A DNA stretch of 64,000 nt from Allobosea sp. 117 (GCF_000702305.1 NZ_JNLC01000010.1:310001-374000), one strand, 5' to 3'. Positions 49,166 through 57,745 are shown, counted from the first letter of the stretch. Notes: generated by a model from the sequence alone, not told the origin. Program-made: numbers and translations.

Positions 49166-50872
49166 ATGCTCCCTCCGATGATTTCACGCCGCGATTTTGT
49201 GATCGCCGCCATGGCCGCCGGCGCGCTTGCGTCAGGCGACCGCGGCGCCTTCGCCCAGGCCGCCCGCTTGGGAAAGATGATGCAGGACGACATACTGCGC
49301 TTCGATCCGGTGGGCACGCTGACCATCCTGCACACCACCGACCTGCATGCGCAGCTCGAACCGATCTATTTCCGCGAGCCGTCCCTCAATATTGGGGTGG
49401 GCGAAGCGCGCGGACTGCCGCCGCACCTCGTCGACGAGGCTTTCCTGGCCTATTTCAAGGTTCCCGCCGGCGGGGCCGATGCCTATTCGCTGACCAGCCT
49501 CGACTTCGACGCGCTGGCCAGGACCTATGGGCGCATGGGCGGCGTCGACCGGCTCGCCACGCTGGTGAAGGCGATCCGCGCATCGCGCGGTGCCGGCAAC
49601 GTCCTGCTGCTCGATGGCGGCGATGGCCTGCAGGGAAGCTGGAGTTCGCTGCAGTCCCGCGGCGGCGACATGGCACGCGTCTTCGCCGCGCTCGGTGCCG
49701 ACGCGATGGTCGGCCATTTCGAGTTCACCTACGGCGCCGACCGCGTCAAGGAGATCATGGACGCCGCGCCCTACGCCTTTCTGGCGCAGAACATACGCAG
49801 CCTCGAATGGCAGGAGCCGGTCTTCGAAGGCCGCAAGATGTTCGAGAGGGGCGGCGCGAAGGTGACGGTGATCGGCCAGGCCTTCCCGCGCACCCCGATC
49901 TCCAATCCGCGCTGGATGATCCCGGACTGGGAGTTCGGCCTGCGCGAGGAGGACATGCAGAAGCAGGTCGAGGCCGCGCGCGCCGAGGGTGCCGATGTGG
50001 TGGTCCTGCTCTCGCACAACGGCTTCGACGTCGACCGCAAGCTCGCCGCGCGGGTGAAGGGCATCGACGTGATCCTCACCGGGCACACGCACGACGCCAT
50101 GCCGAAGCCGATCCTCGTCGGTTCGACGATCCTGATCGCCACGGGTTCGCACGGCAAGTTCCTGTCGCGGCTCGATCTGGAGATCAAGGACAGGAAGGTC
50201 GCCGGCTTCCGCTACGGGCTGCTCCCCGTGCTCTCCGACGCCATCGCGCCGGACCCGGAGATGGCGGCGCTGGTGCGGGAACTGCGCGCTCCTTACGCCG
50301 CCGATCTTGCGCGCGTGGCTGGGCATGCGGAGAGCCTTCTGTACCGGCGCGGCAATTTCAACGGCACCTTCGACGACATGATCTGCCAGGCCATGCTCGC
50401 CGAGCGCGATGCGGAAATCGCGCTTTCTCCCGGCTTCCGCTGGGGCGGCACCCTGCTGCCGGGCGACCCCATCACCTTCGAGGCGATCGCGAACGCCACC
50501 GCGATCACCTATCCGGCCTGTTACCGCAACACGATGACGGGCCAGCAGCTCAAGGACGTGCTGGAAGATGTCGCCGACAACATCTTCAATCCCGACCCCT
50601 ATTTCCAGGGCGGCGGCGACATGGTGCGCGTCGGCGGCATGGGCTACGCGATCGACGTGAGCCAGCCTGTCGGCAGGCGCATATCGGACATGGTGCATCT
50701 CAAATCCGGCAAGCCGATTGAGGCCAGCAAGAGCTATGCCGTGGCCGGCTGGGCTAGCGTGAACCAGGGAGTGGAAGGCCCGCCGATCTGGGAACTGGTC
50801 GAGAAGCATGTCGCCGCCACCAAGGCGGTGAAGATCGAGCCGACCAGTTTCGTGAAGGTGACGGGTGCCTGA
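49166..50872 (+). CDS. soxB: SoxB, dimanganese S-sulfosulfanyl-L-cysteine sulfohydrolase
   Basis: About 568 residues from ATG 49166; ATG 49178 is equally possible. Twin-arginine signal ISRRDFVIAAMAAGALASG. The 5'-nucleotidase-type metal and active-site motifs are LTILHTTDLHAQLEPIYFRE, LLLDGGDGLQGSWSSLQSRG, GADAMVGHFEFTYG (the Asn-His pair of nucleotidases is replaced by GHFEFTYG, as is normal in SoxB), VVLLSHNGFDVDRKLAARVK and VILTGHTHDAMPKP. It releases sulfate from the SoxY-bound intermediate. Third gene of the soxYZBCD operon. Confidence 0.96.
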   Translation: MLPPMISRRDFVIAAMAAGALASGDRGAFAQAARLGKMMQDDILRFDPVGTLTILHTTDLHAQLEPIYFREPSLNIGVGEARGLPPHLVDEAFLAYFKVPAGGADAYSLTSLDFDALARTYGRMGGVDRLATLVKAIRASRGAGNVLLLDGGDGLQGSWSSLQSRGGDMARVFAALGADAMVGHFEFTYGADRVKEIMDAAPYAFLAQNIRSLEWQEPVFEGRKMFERGGAKVTVIGQAFPRTPISNPRWMIPDWEFGLREEDMQKQVEAARAEGADVVVLLSHNGFDVDRKLAARVKGIDVILTGHTHDAMPKPILVGSTILIATGSHGKFLSRLDLEIKDRKVAGFRYGLLPVLSDAIAPDPEMAALVRELRAPYAADLARVAGHAESLLYRRGNFNGTFDDMICQAMLAERDAEIALSPGFRWGGTLLPGDPITFEAIANATAITYPACYRNTMTGQQLKDVLEDVADNIFNPDPYFQGGGDMVRVGGMGYAIDVSQPVGRRISDMVHLKSGKPIEASKSYAVAGWASVNQGVEGPPIWELVEKHVAATKAVKIEPTSFVKVTGA

Positions 50873-50904
50873 GGCTGCACGCATGCGCGAATTTCCATCT
50901 ATCA

Positions 50905-50921
50905 TATTCATAAATACGAAT
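50905..50921. promoter_or_regulatory. AT-rich element before soxC, SoxR site candidate
   Basis: TATTCATA-AATA-CGAAT, 25 to 42 bases before the soxC start. TATTCATA and CGAAT also occur (reversed, 2 bases apart) in the soxS/soxV gap. This suggests an internal promoter for soxC and the genes after it. Confidence 0.45.
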
Positions 50922-50946
50922 TCAAATATCCATCCGGGAGGATGCG

Positions 50947-52233
50947 ATGAGTGAAGCCAAGCCGGGAGCCCGGATCGATCGCCGCCGCTTTCTCAATCTC
51001 GCGGGCCTTGCCGGCGCGGGAGCGGGGGTGGTTGCCGCCGGCGTGCGGCCGGCCGCAGCCGGCTCGACCCCCGATCCCGACATCGTCAACATTCCGAACT
51101 GGACGCAGGCGCTCGGCGCGGGCGTGAACAACCATCCCTATGGCGTGCCTTCGCCCTTCGAGAAGGACATCGTGCGCCGTGAGGTCACCTGGCTGACGGC
51201 GAGCAGCGAGAGCTCAGTGAGCTTCACCCCGCTCTATGCGCTCGACGGCATCATCACGCCGAACGGCCTGTGCTTTGTGCGCCACCATGGCGGCGAGGCG
51301 GAGATCGATCCCGCCCGACACCGTCTCATGATCCATGGCATGGTCGACCGGCCGCTGGTGTTCACCATGGAGGACATCAAGCGCATGCCGGGCCGGACCA
51401 ACCGCGCCTATTTCCTGGAATGCGCCGCCAATAGCGGCATGGAGTGGCGCGGCGCGCAATTGAACGGCTGCCAGTACACCCACGGCATGATCCACAACGT
51501 CGTCTATACGGGCGTGCCGCTGCGCGCTTTCCTGGAGGCGGCCGGCGTGAAGCCCAAAGGCAAGTGGCTGCTGGCCGAGGGGGCCGACGCCTCGGCCATG
51601 ACGCGCTCGATTCCGATCGAGAAGGCGATGGACGATTGCCTCGTGGCCTGGGCGATGAACGGCGAGGCGCTGCGACCCGAGCAGGGCTATCCGCTGCGTC
51701 TCGTCGTGCCGGGCTGGGAAGGCAATATGTGGATCAAATGGCTGCGCCGCGTCGAGATCGGTGACCAGCCCTGGGGTCAGCGCGAGGAGACTTCCAAATA
51801 CACCGACCTCCTGGCGGACGGCCGCTCGCGCCGCTTCACCTTCGTCATGGACGCTAAGTCGGTGGTGACGAACCCGAGCCCGCAGGCGCCGCTGCGCGCC
51901 AGGGGACCGAATGTGGTCTCCGGCATCGCCTGGTCCGGGCGTGGCACGATCACCCGCGTCGACGTCTCGCTGGACGGCGGCAAGAACTGGACGACCGCCC
52001 GCATCGAAGGGCCGGCGCTGCCGCGCTCCATGACGCGCTTCTATCTCGATTTCGACTGGAACGGCGAGGAACTGCTGGTCCAGTCCCGCGCCATGGACGA
52101 CACGGGCTATGTGCAGCCGACCAAGGCGGAACTGCGCGCCGTGCGCGGCTCGAATTCGATCTACCACAACAACGGCATCCAGACCTGGCTGGTGCGGAGC
52201 AACGGGGAGGCCGAGAATGTCGAGGTCAGCTAG
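50947..52233 (+). CDS. soxC: SoxC, molybdenum subunit of sulfane dehydrogenase
   Basis: 428 residues. Twin-arginine signal IDRRRFLNLAGLAGAGAGVV. Sulfite-oxidase family: the molybdenum-ligating Cys159 in NRAYFLECAANSG, then QYTHGMIHNVVYTGVPLRAF, EQGYPLRLVVPGWEGNMWIK and the C-terminal dimer domain with ARGPNVVSGIAWSGRGTITR. With SoxD it oxidises the sulfane sulfur on SoxY, a six-electron step, so its presence means complete oxidation of thiosulfate to sulfate without sulfur globules. Its end overlaps the soxD start by 17 bases. Confidence 0.96.
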   Translation: MSEAKPGARIDRRRFLNLAGLAGAGAGVVAAGVRPAAAGSTPDPDIVNIPNWTQALGAGVNNHPYGVPSPFEKDIVRREVTWLTASSESSVSFTPLYALDGIITPNGLCFVRHHGGEAEIDPARHRLMIHGMVDRPLVFTMEDIKRMPGRTNRAYFLECAANSGMEWRGAQLNGCQYTHGMIHNVVYTGVPLRAFLEAAGVKPKGKWLLAEGADASAMTRSIPIEKAMDDCLVAWAMNGEALRPEQGYPLRLVVPGWEGNMWIKWLRRVEIGDQPWGQREETSKYTDLLADGRSRRFTFVMDAKSVVTNPSPQAPLRARGPNVVSGIAWSGRGTITRVDVSLDGGKNWTTARIEGPALPRSMTRFYLDFDWNGEELLVQSRAMDDTGYVQPTKAELRAVRGSNSIYHNNGIQTWLVRSNGEAENVEVS

Positions 52234-52900
52234 GCTCGGTTTCGTCGCGGCGACCTTGTTCGCGGCTTGTGCAGCGGGGCTCGGTGCCGCTTCGGCCGAC
52301 ACGATCAGGCTCGGCCGCCCCGCGCTGCCCGAGGAGATCAAGGCCTGGGACATCGACGTACGGCCCGACGGCATGGGCCTGCCCGAAGGCAAGGGTTCCG
52401 TCGCGCAAGGCGAGGAACTGTTCCAGAACAACTGCGCCATGTGCCACGGCGAGTTCGGCGAAGGCGTCGGGCGGTGGCCGGTGCTGGCCGGTGGACAGGG
52501 AACGCTGAAATCGGAGCGGCCGGAGAAGACGATCGGCTCGTTCTGGCCCTATGCCTCCACGGTCTACGACTACGTGCATCGCGCCATGCCCTTCGGCGCC
52601 GCGCAGACCCTTCAGCCGGACGAGGTTTATGCCATCGTCGCCTATCTGCTCTATCTCAACGACGTCGTTCCGGAAGACTATGTCCTGTCGAAGGAGAACT
52701 TCCCGAAGGTCGAGCTGCCCAACCAGGGCAAGTTCTACGACGATGACCGGGAGACGACGGAGAAGGCCTTCTGGAAGAAGAATCCCTGCATGAAGGACTG
52801 CAAGGGCAAAGTCGAGATCACCAACCATGCCGCCATTCTCGACGTCACGCCTGATGAGGCCGGCGAGGAGGGCGACAAGCCGGCCGGCGCCGTCGAGTGA
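52217..52900 (+). CDS. soxD: SoxD, cytochrome c subunit of sulfane dehydrogenase (single-haem form)
   Basis: About 227 residues. Signal peptide LGFVAATLFAACAAGLGAAS. One haem motif CAMCH (Cys73, Cys76, His77) with a likely Met ligand in HRAMPFGAAQTLQPDEV. Paracoccus SoxD has two haem domains in about 384 residues; here the second is missing and the protein ends with a short Cys-containing stretch (NPCMKDCKGKVEITNHAAIL) and an acidic tail. Single-haem SoxD is known in other bacteria. It takes electrons from SoxC. Confidence 0.94.
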   Translation: MSRSARLGFVAATLFAACAAGLGAASADTIRLGRPALPEEIKAWDIDVRPDGMGLPEGKGSVAQGEELFQNNCAMCHGEFGEGVGRWPVLAGGQGTLKSERPEKTIGSFWPYASTVYDYVHRAMPFGAAQTLQPDEVYAIVAYLLYLNDVVPEDYVLSKENFPKVELPNQGKFYDDDRETTEKAFWKKNPCMKDCKGKVEITNHAAILDVTPDEAGEEGDKPAGAVE

Positions 52901-52971
52901 CCGGTAGACGGCAGGAACAAGCGGCGGTCGACGATACGGTCGGAACAACAATGACCGATGAGGAGGAAGAC

Positions 52972-53490
52972 ATGCCCGAACTTAACCGCCGGTCTTTGGT
53001 GGCCGGCCTTGCCGCCGGCGGCGTCGCACTCGCCGCGGCGGAGCGTGCGAGAGCGGCACCGGCACAGATCGAGCTCGACGACATCAAGAAGGATGCCGAG
53101 GTCGCCTGCCTCTATCATTGCGACTACGGCGACACCGAGCGTTTCGCCCAGACCCTCAACAACATCGGCAACCACTACTCGGTCTATGGGGCGGATCCCT
53201 TTGCCCTGCAGATCGTGCTGGTGGTGCATGCCGGCGGCATCAAGTTCTTCCTCGAGAATCTGGATGGCACGATGTGGGCGGACGAGAAGCTGCCGCCCGA
53301 GCTTTTCGCCCGCGCCGAGGCGATCGCCAAGAACGGGCTCAAGGTCTATCTCTGCGAAATCACCTTCAAGCGGAACAAGCTCGACCTGTCGCGCGCGAAG
53401 CAGGCCGACTTCATTTCCTTCGTACCCTCGGGCGTGGCCACCTGCGCGGCTCTCCAGGGCAAGGGCTTCGCTTATATGAAGGTCGGATGA
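52972..53490 (+). CDS. Tat-exported DsrE-family protein
   Basis: 172 residues from ATG 52972 with AGGAGGAAG before it. Twin-arginine signal LNRRSLVAGLAAGGVALAAA, then a DsrE/DsrF-like fold: ACLYHCDYGDTERFAQTLNN, PFALQIVLVVHAGGIKFFLE, EAIAKNGLKVYLCEITFKRN and a final VPSGVATCAALQGKGFAYM. Two cysteines lie where DsrE-type sulfur carriers and their relatives often have them (YLCEITF and ATCAAL). It sits between soxD and soxF, the place of SoxE in Paracoccus, but is not a cytochrome. A role as an extra periplasmic sulfur carrier is likely but inferred. Confidence 0.85.
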   Translation: MPELNRRSLVAGLAAGGVALAAAERARAAPAQIELDDIKKDAEVACLYHCDYGDTERFAQTLNNIGNHYSVYGADPFALQIVLVVHAGGIKFFLENLDGTMWADEKLPPELFARAEAIAKNGLKVYLCEITFKRNKLDLSRAKQADFISFVPSGVATCAALQGKGFAYMKVG

Positions 53491-53493
53491 GCG

Positions 53494-54768
53494 ATGGCGG
53501 CGGCCCTCAGCCGTCGCGCCCTGCTGGGCGGGCTCGCGCTGGGCGCGCTCGCCATGCCGGCAGTGGCGCGGGCGGCGACGCCGAGGGTGGCGATCGTCGG
53601 GGCCGGCTTCGGTGGCGCGGCGCTCGCGAGTGAGCTGGCGTCGGGATCAGGCGGCGTGCTCGATGTCGTGCTGGTCGAGCCGGAGCCGGGATATGTCGCC
53701 CTCTGCCGCTCTAATCTGGTGCTGGGGGGCATCGCCGCCGCGGACTCGATCCGGTTCGGCTATGACGAACTCGCCCGCCGCGCCGGCATCCGGCTCGTGC
53801 GGGCCCGCGCCGCGCGGATCGACGCGGATCGCCGCGCGGTCCGGCTGGAGGACGGGACGGCGTTGCCCTACGACGCGGCGGCGATGGCGCCGGGTATCGC
53901 CCTCGACTATGCGAGCGTTCCCGGGTGGGGCCGCGCGGCGAGCGAACGGATGCCGCACGGCTGGATCGGCCGTGCGCAGTTCGAGCTGCTCGATCGGCAG
54001 CTTGCCGCCGTGCCGGATGGCGGCCTGATCGTCATCCTGCCGCCGCCCGATCCCTCGCGCTGCCCGCCGGCGCCCTATGAGCGGGCCTCGATGATGGCGC
54101 ATCGGCTGCGCGCCACCGGACGCGGCGACTGCCGGATCGTGATCCTCGATTCGAAGGAGCGCTTCGCCAAGATGGCGCTTTTTCTCGAAGGCTGGGAGCG
54201 CTACTATCCCGGCATGATCGAGTGGCTGCCGCCATCGATCCATGAAGGGATCGAGGAGGTCGATCCCGCCACCATGACGGTGCGGACCGGTTTCGGCGTT
54301 TATCGCAACTGCGCGCTGGTAAACGTGATCCCCGCCCAGACCGCCGGCATCGTCGCCCTCGAATCCGGGCTCACCGACCAGACCGGCTTCTGCCCGGTCC
54401 GGCCCGAGGACATGGGGTCGGTCCTCGCCCGCGACGTTCTTGTCCTCGGCGATGCGGCACAAGTGAGCCCGATGCCGAAATCGGCTTCCGCTGCGGCGAG
54501 CCAGTCGGCCGTCGTGGCAGCCGCGCTGCGCTCCCGCCTGCTCGGCGCGGACCTCGTCATCGCCTCCTATTCGAGCACCTGCTGGAGCCTGCTCGCTCCC
54601 GGCGACAGCGTCACCACCACCGGCGACTACGCAGTGGAAATGGCCAGGATGACCGAGGTCAGAAGTTATATTTCAAGCCTGACGGATACGCCCTTGCTGC
54701 GTCACAATAACGCTGATGATTATGACGCATGGTTTAGCGAAATTACAGGTCGTATATTCAGCCAATAA
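53494..54768 (+). CDS. soxF: SoxF, flavoprotein of the flavocytochrome c sulfide dehydrogenase family
   Basis: 424 residues. Twin-arginine signal LSRRALLGGLALGALAMPAV, the FAD-binding GAGFGGAALASELA, the probable flavin-linking Cys71 in VALCRSNLVLGG, and the redox cysteine pair in PDPSRCPPAPYERA and GFCPVRPED. The C-terminal FCSD domain (SSTCWSLLAPGDSVTTTGDY) is complete. It oxidises sulfide or acts in SoxYZ reactivation. No FccA-type cytochrome gene lies next to it, so it may work alone, as Paracoccus SoxF can. Confidence 0.93.
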   Translation: MAAALSRRALLGGLALGALAMPAVARAATPRVAIVGAGFGGAALASELASGSGGVLDVVLVEPEPGYVALCRSNLVLGGIAAADSIRFGYDELARRAGIRLVRARAARIDADRRAVRLEDGTALPYDAAAMAPGIALDYASVPGWGRAASERMPHGWIGRAQFELLDRQLAAVPDGGLIVILPPPDPSRCPPAPYERASMMAHRLRATGRGDCRIVILDSKERFAKMALFLEGWERYYPGMIEWLPPSIHEGIEEVDPATMTVRTGFGVYRNCALVNVIPAQTAGIVALESGLTDQTGFCPVRPEDMGSVLARDVLVLGDAAQVSPMPKSASAAASQSAVVAAALRSRLLGADLVIASYSSTCWSLLAPGDSVTTTGDYAVEMARMTEVRSYISSLTDTPLLRHNNADDYDAWFSEITGRIFSQ

Positions 54769-54808
54769 TGCGAGGCGTATGATAGATAAGTCCTCATGAG
54801 GCGCATTT

Positions 54809-55204
54809 ATGAGTGAATTTAACCTGTATTCGAGAGATGTAAGGCCGACGATAACGGTCCCGGAATGCGCGACGATTGAACAGACCGCGTCGCTGATGAG
54901 TTTCGCGGGCCTTCCGGCTGTTGTCCTCGCAGGGGCCGATGGTCATCCGATCGGAGTGCTGGGACGGACGGAACTCGTCGCAGCCATCGCCGCCGGAGCG
55001 CACCACCCGACCGCGCTCGCAGAGGCGAGCCTCAGCCTGAACGCGTATCCGCAGATCGACTGCGACGCATCGCCCGGCGCTGTCCTGCGCCTCGCGCTCG
55101 GCCGCGGCTGTGAAACGGTGATGTTCACCAAGGCAGGCAAAATCGTCGGTTTTCTCGATCTGGTCGACATCCTCGCGGCGGTGGGGAGCGCGCCGCCGTA
55201 CTAG
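54809..55204 (+). CDS. CBS-domain pair protein at the end of the sox operon
   Basis: 131 residues, essentially two CBS motifs: RPTITVPECATIEQTASLMS, AVVLAGADGHPIGVLGRTEL and later CDASPGAVLRLALGRGCETV, MFTKAGKIVGFLDLVDILAA. CBS pairs bind adenine nucleotides and sense energy state. It lies 40 bases after soxF, before the terminator, with the AT content of its start region higher than its surroundings. Its link to sulfur oxidation is only positional. Confidence 0.85.
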   Translation: MSEFNLYSRDVRPTITVPECATIEQTASLMSFAGLPAVVLAGADGHPIGVLGRTELVAAIAAGAHHPTALAEASLSLNAYPQIDCDASPGAVLRLALGRGCETVMFTKAGKIVGFLDLVDILAAVGSAPPY

Positions 55205-55270
55205 CCATAGACGCGGGCTATCTCATATCGAGAGGCCGCGTTTTTCCGATTCCGGAGCTTTCCGGGATCC

Positions 55271-55289
55271 GCCTTGTTGGGGACAAGGC
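55271..55289 (+). other. small hairpin before the sox terminator
   Basis: GCCTTGT and ACAAGGC, a perfect 7-base stem around TGGGG. It lies directly before the terminator hairpin. Confidence 0.5.
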
Positions 55290-55295
55290 GGTATT

Positions 55296-55323
55296 GGGCG
55301 CGGCCTTGGCCGCGCCCATTTTT
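55296..55323 (+). terminator. Rho-independent terminator of the sox operon
   Basis: GGGCGCGGCC and GGCCGCGCCC separated by TT, then ATTTTT. A very strong stem followed by a T run, 91 bases after the CBS gene. Confidence 0.92.
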
Positions 55324-55381
55324 ATGCCGCTCGCCCGTTGCCGCGACGAACGGCCGGGCCGCACCTTGTCGCCGACCTCCC

Positions 55382-55882
55382 TCACCCCTGCTGGTCCAGG
55401 CCGAATGCCGGGTGATGGATCAGTTCCCCGCGCGGCTCGATGCCGTCGAAGGGCAAGGCCTGAACCACCTCGGGAGGACAGCCGGCTACGTGAAGGCCGG
55501 GGAAAGCTCGGAAACCGAACCGGCCGTAATAGGCAGGGTCGCCTACCAGCGCCGCGCCACGGCTGGTCGCCCGCAGTCGGCGGAGGGCCTCTGCCATCAG
55601 GGCCGTGCCGATGCCCTGCCTATGCCTCGACGGCAAAACGACGAGCGGGCCGATCAGCCCCCAGCCGCCCTGCGTCCCGATCCGTGCCGCCGAGGCGGCA
55701 AGATAGCCGATCACTTCGCCCTTCTCCTCGGCCACGAGTGAGAGGACAAGCGCGCCCTCTTCCCGTAGCGCCTCGACGATGCGCGCCTCGGTTCCGGTGG
55801 ATTGCGGAAGCAGCAGGAGGGCTTCGGTGACAAGCCGGCTGATCGCCGGGATGTCGTCGGCCGTTTCATCGCGGATCAGCAT
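55382..55882 (-). CDS. GNAT N-acetyltransferase, probable antitoxin partner of YjhX (YjhQ-like)
   Basis: About 166 residues from ATG 55882 (AGGGGGG upstream). GNAT fold: MLIRDETADDIPAISRLVTE, LVAEEKGEVIGYLAASAARI, the acetyl-CoA loop VVLPSRHRQGIGTALMAEAL and the closing VGDPAYYGRFGFRAFPGLHV. It overlaps the end of the yjhX gene by 7 bases. In Escherichia coli yjhX (topAI) is followed by yjhQ, a GNAT protein that acts as its antitoxin, so the same gene order here suggests the same role. As an enzyme the GNAT fold could also acetylate small molecules. Confidence 0.88.
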   Translation of the reverse strand: MLIRDETADDIPAISRLVTEALLLLPQSTGTEARIVEALREEGALVLSLVAEEKGEVIGYLAASAARIGTQGGWGLIGPLVVLPSRHRQGIGTALMAEALRRLRATSRGAALVGDPAYYGRFGFRAFPGLHVAGCPPEVVQALPFDGIEPRGELIHHPAFGLDQQG

Positions 55883-56148
55883 GCCATGCCCCCCTGATTG
55901 TCGAGCTGCGCGCGGACGACAATGCGGCCGCGTTTCGAAATCCGATATGGGCAGCCCGACCGGGATTCGATCAGCCGTTTCCGCCGCAATCGGTTGAAGA
56001 CGGTCAGGTCGAAGTCCGCAAGGATCATCGCCTCGCGCGTGACGCATGTGACCGACGTGATTTTGGGGCCGTCGCCACGTTCGTGGAGAATGCGGCCACC
56101 AAGAGCCAGAACGTGCAGCGCACGTTGCTCATCTCGTGAGATGTTCAT
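55876..56148 (-). CDS. YjhX-family (TopAI-like) toxin
   Basis: 90 residues from ATG 56148. It matches the UPF0386/YjhX pattern from start to end: MNISRDEQRALHVLALGGRI, VTCVTREAMILADFDLTVFN, RLRRKRLIESRSGCPYRISK and VVRAQLDNQGGMAC. E. coli YjhX binds and inhibits topoisomerase I. The 3' end overlaps the GNAT gene. An inverted repeat at 56218, about 70 bases upstream, may be the operator of the pair. Confidence 0.9.
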   Translation of the reverse strand: MNISRDEQRALHVLALGGRILHERGDGPKITSVTCVTREAMILADFDLTVFNRLRRKRLIESRSGCPYRISKRGRIVVRAQLDNQGGMAC

Positions 56149-56530
56149 GGAATGCTCGTATGACAGACGTGAAAAAACACCCCGGATGCGCTGCACCCGG
56201 CGGCTCTGAATTCACGAGGCTCTCTGAGATTCAGAGAGCCTTGTCACACAAGCTCTGACATCCAGTCTCCAGTCGGCACGCGGCGAGCATTGTCGCCGCG
56301 CACCTTGCCAATAGAGGGGGCGCGTGCCCCTGACAATCGGAAAAGCGGCCACGGGCGGCTGGCCTCGGGCGCCGGTCTGATGCGCTATCTACCAGTCCAG
56401 TGGCGCGACGCTGCATCATCATTACGATGGCGTCATCGATCCGTCGTCCGGCAATCTTGCCTTCCCCTATGCGCCCTCCGATCGCGATGTCGGCCCTGTC
56501 CACGAGCCCCCTCACGGAAAGCGAGCCATC
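56149..56530. other. gap between yjhX and the CoA transferase gene
   Basis: About 380 bases. It holds the yjhX promoter side with the inverted repeat at 56218-56240 and no recognised gene. From about 56380 a frame is open into the CoA transferase gene (including a His-His-His-Tyr stretch), but it matches nothing I know and is probably chance or a decayed upstream gene. Confidence 0.5.
56218..56240. promoter_or_regulatory. inverted repeat upstream of yjhX
   Basis: GGCTCTCTGA and TCAGAGAGCC, a perfect 10-base repeat around GAT, 70 bases upstream of the yjhX start. It is a candidate operator for the toxin-antitoxin pair; a hairpin function is also possible. Confidence 0.5.
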
Positions 56531-57745
56531 ATGGAAACGCCCGCCCGCGTCCTGCCCGAAGGCGCCCTTTCGGACCTCAAGGTGATCGAGCTCGGCTCGA
56601 TGCTGGCCGGCCCTTTCGTCGGCTCGATGCTGGCGGATTTCGGCGCCTGCGTCGTCAAGATCGAGAAGCCGGGCAAGCCTGATCCCCTGCGCGAATGGCC
56701 GCCGCACAAGGACGGCGTCGCGCTCTGGTGGAAGACGACGGCGCGCAACAAGCACGCCGTCACGCTCGACATCTCGCGGCCCGAGGCGCGGGAGCTGGCG
56801 TTGCGCCTGATCGGCGAGAGCGACATCGTCATCGAGAATTTCCGTCCCGGCACGCTGGAGCGCTGGGGTCTGGATCCGGCTGAGCTCGCCAAGAGCTTTC
56901 CGCGCATCGTCTGGGTGCGCGTCAGCGGCTGGGGCCAGACCGGTCCCAATCGCGAGCAGGGCGGCTATGCCACCATCGCCGAGGCCTTCTCGGGCCTCGC
57001 CTCCTTCACCGGCTACCCCGACAAGGGGCCGACCGTCTCCGCCTTTCCGATGGGCGACTACCTCGCGGGTGTCTTCGGCGCCTTCGGCGCGCTGGCGGCG
57101 ATCCACCGGCGCGAGCGCAGCGGCCGCGGCCAGATGGTCGATCTCGCCCTGTACGAGCCGCTCCTGCGCATCATCGAATCGGTCGTCGTCCGCTACGACC
57201 AGACCGGGCAGAAGAAGCCGCTGCTCGGCAACCAGATGGAAGAGGACGTGCCGCGCAACGTCTACGCCACGGCCGATGGCGGTGCGATCGCGATCAGTTG
57301 TGGTTCGCAGCACATCTATGAGGGCCTGGTCGACGCCATGGAGCGGCCCGACCTGAAGACGGATCCGCGCTTCGCCACCATGGCCGACCGCGTCATGCAC
57401 CGAGACGCGATCGACGGTGAGGTGGCGGCATGGCTCAGAACCCAGCCTACCGCGCTCGCGCTGGAGAAGCTCGTCGCCAACAAGGTGGTCGCGGGCAAGA
57501 TCAACGACATCGCCGACGTGATGGGTGACGCCCATGTCGCTGCGCGCGAGGCCATCCGCACCCTGGTCGACGAGACGCTCGGCCCGATCCGGATGCCCGC
57601 GCCCGCGCCGAAGCTCAGCGATACGCCCGGCGACATCCGCTGGGCGGGCCGCGACCCCGGCGCATCCAATGACGAGGTGTTCGGTGGCTGGCTGGGTCTC
57701 TCGCCGGACGAGATCGCGGATCTGAAACGCATCCGGATCATTTGA
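56531..57745 (+). CDS. CaiB/BaiF-family CoA transferase (type III)
   Basis: 404 residues. Family marks: LKVIELGSMLAGPFVGSMLA, DFGACVVKIEKPGKPDPLRE, NKHAVTLDISRPEARELALR, DIVIENFRPGTLERWGLDPA, then the catalytic Asp in AFPMGDYLAGVFGAFGALAA. Type III CoA transferases move CoA between organic acids in the cytoplasm, commonly in breakdown of carnitine, oxalate, or aromatic acids. It is not in an obvious operon with its neighbours (yjhX pair upstream, SulP downstream), so the substrate is open. Confidence 0.93.
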   Translation: METPARVLPEGALSDLKVIELGSMLAGPFVGSMLADFGACVVKIEKPGKPDPLREWPPHKDGVALWWKTTARNKHAVTLDISRPEARELALRLIGESDIVIENFRPGTLERWGLDPAELAKSFPRIVWVRVSGWGQTGPNREQGGYATIAEAFSGLASFTGYPDKGPTVSAFPMGDYLAGVFGAFGALAAIHRRERSGRGQMVDLALYEPLLRIIESVVVRYDQTGQKKPLLGNQMEEDVPRNVYATADGGAIAISCGSQHIYEGLVDAMERPDLKTDPRFATMADRVMHRDAIDGEVAAWLRTQPTALALEKLVANKVVAGKINDIADVMGDAHVAAREAIRTLVDETLGPIRMPAPAPKLSDTPGDIRWAGRDPGASNDEVFGGWLGLSPDEIADLKRIRII

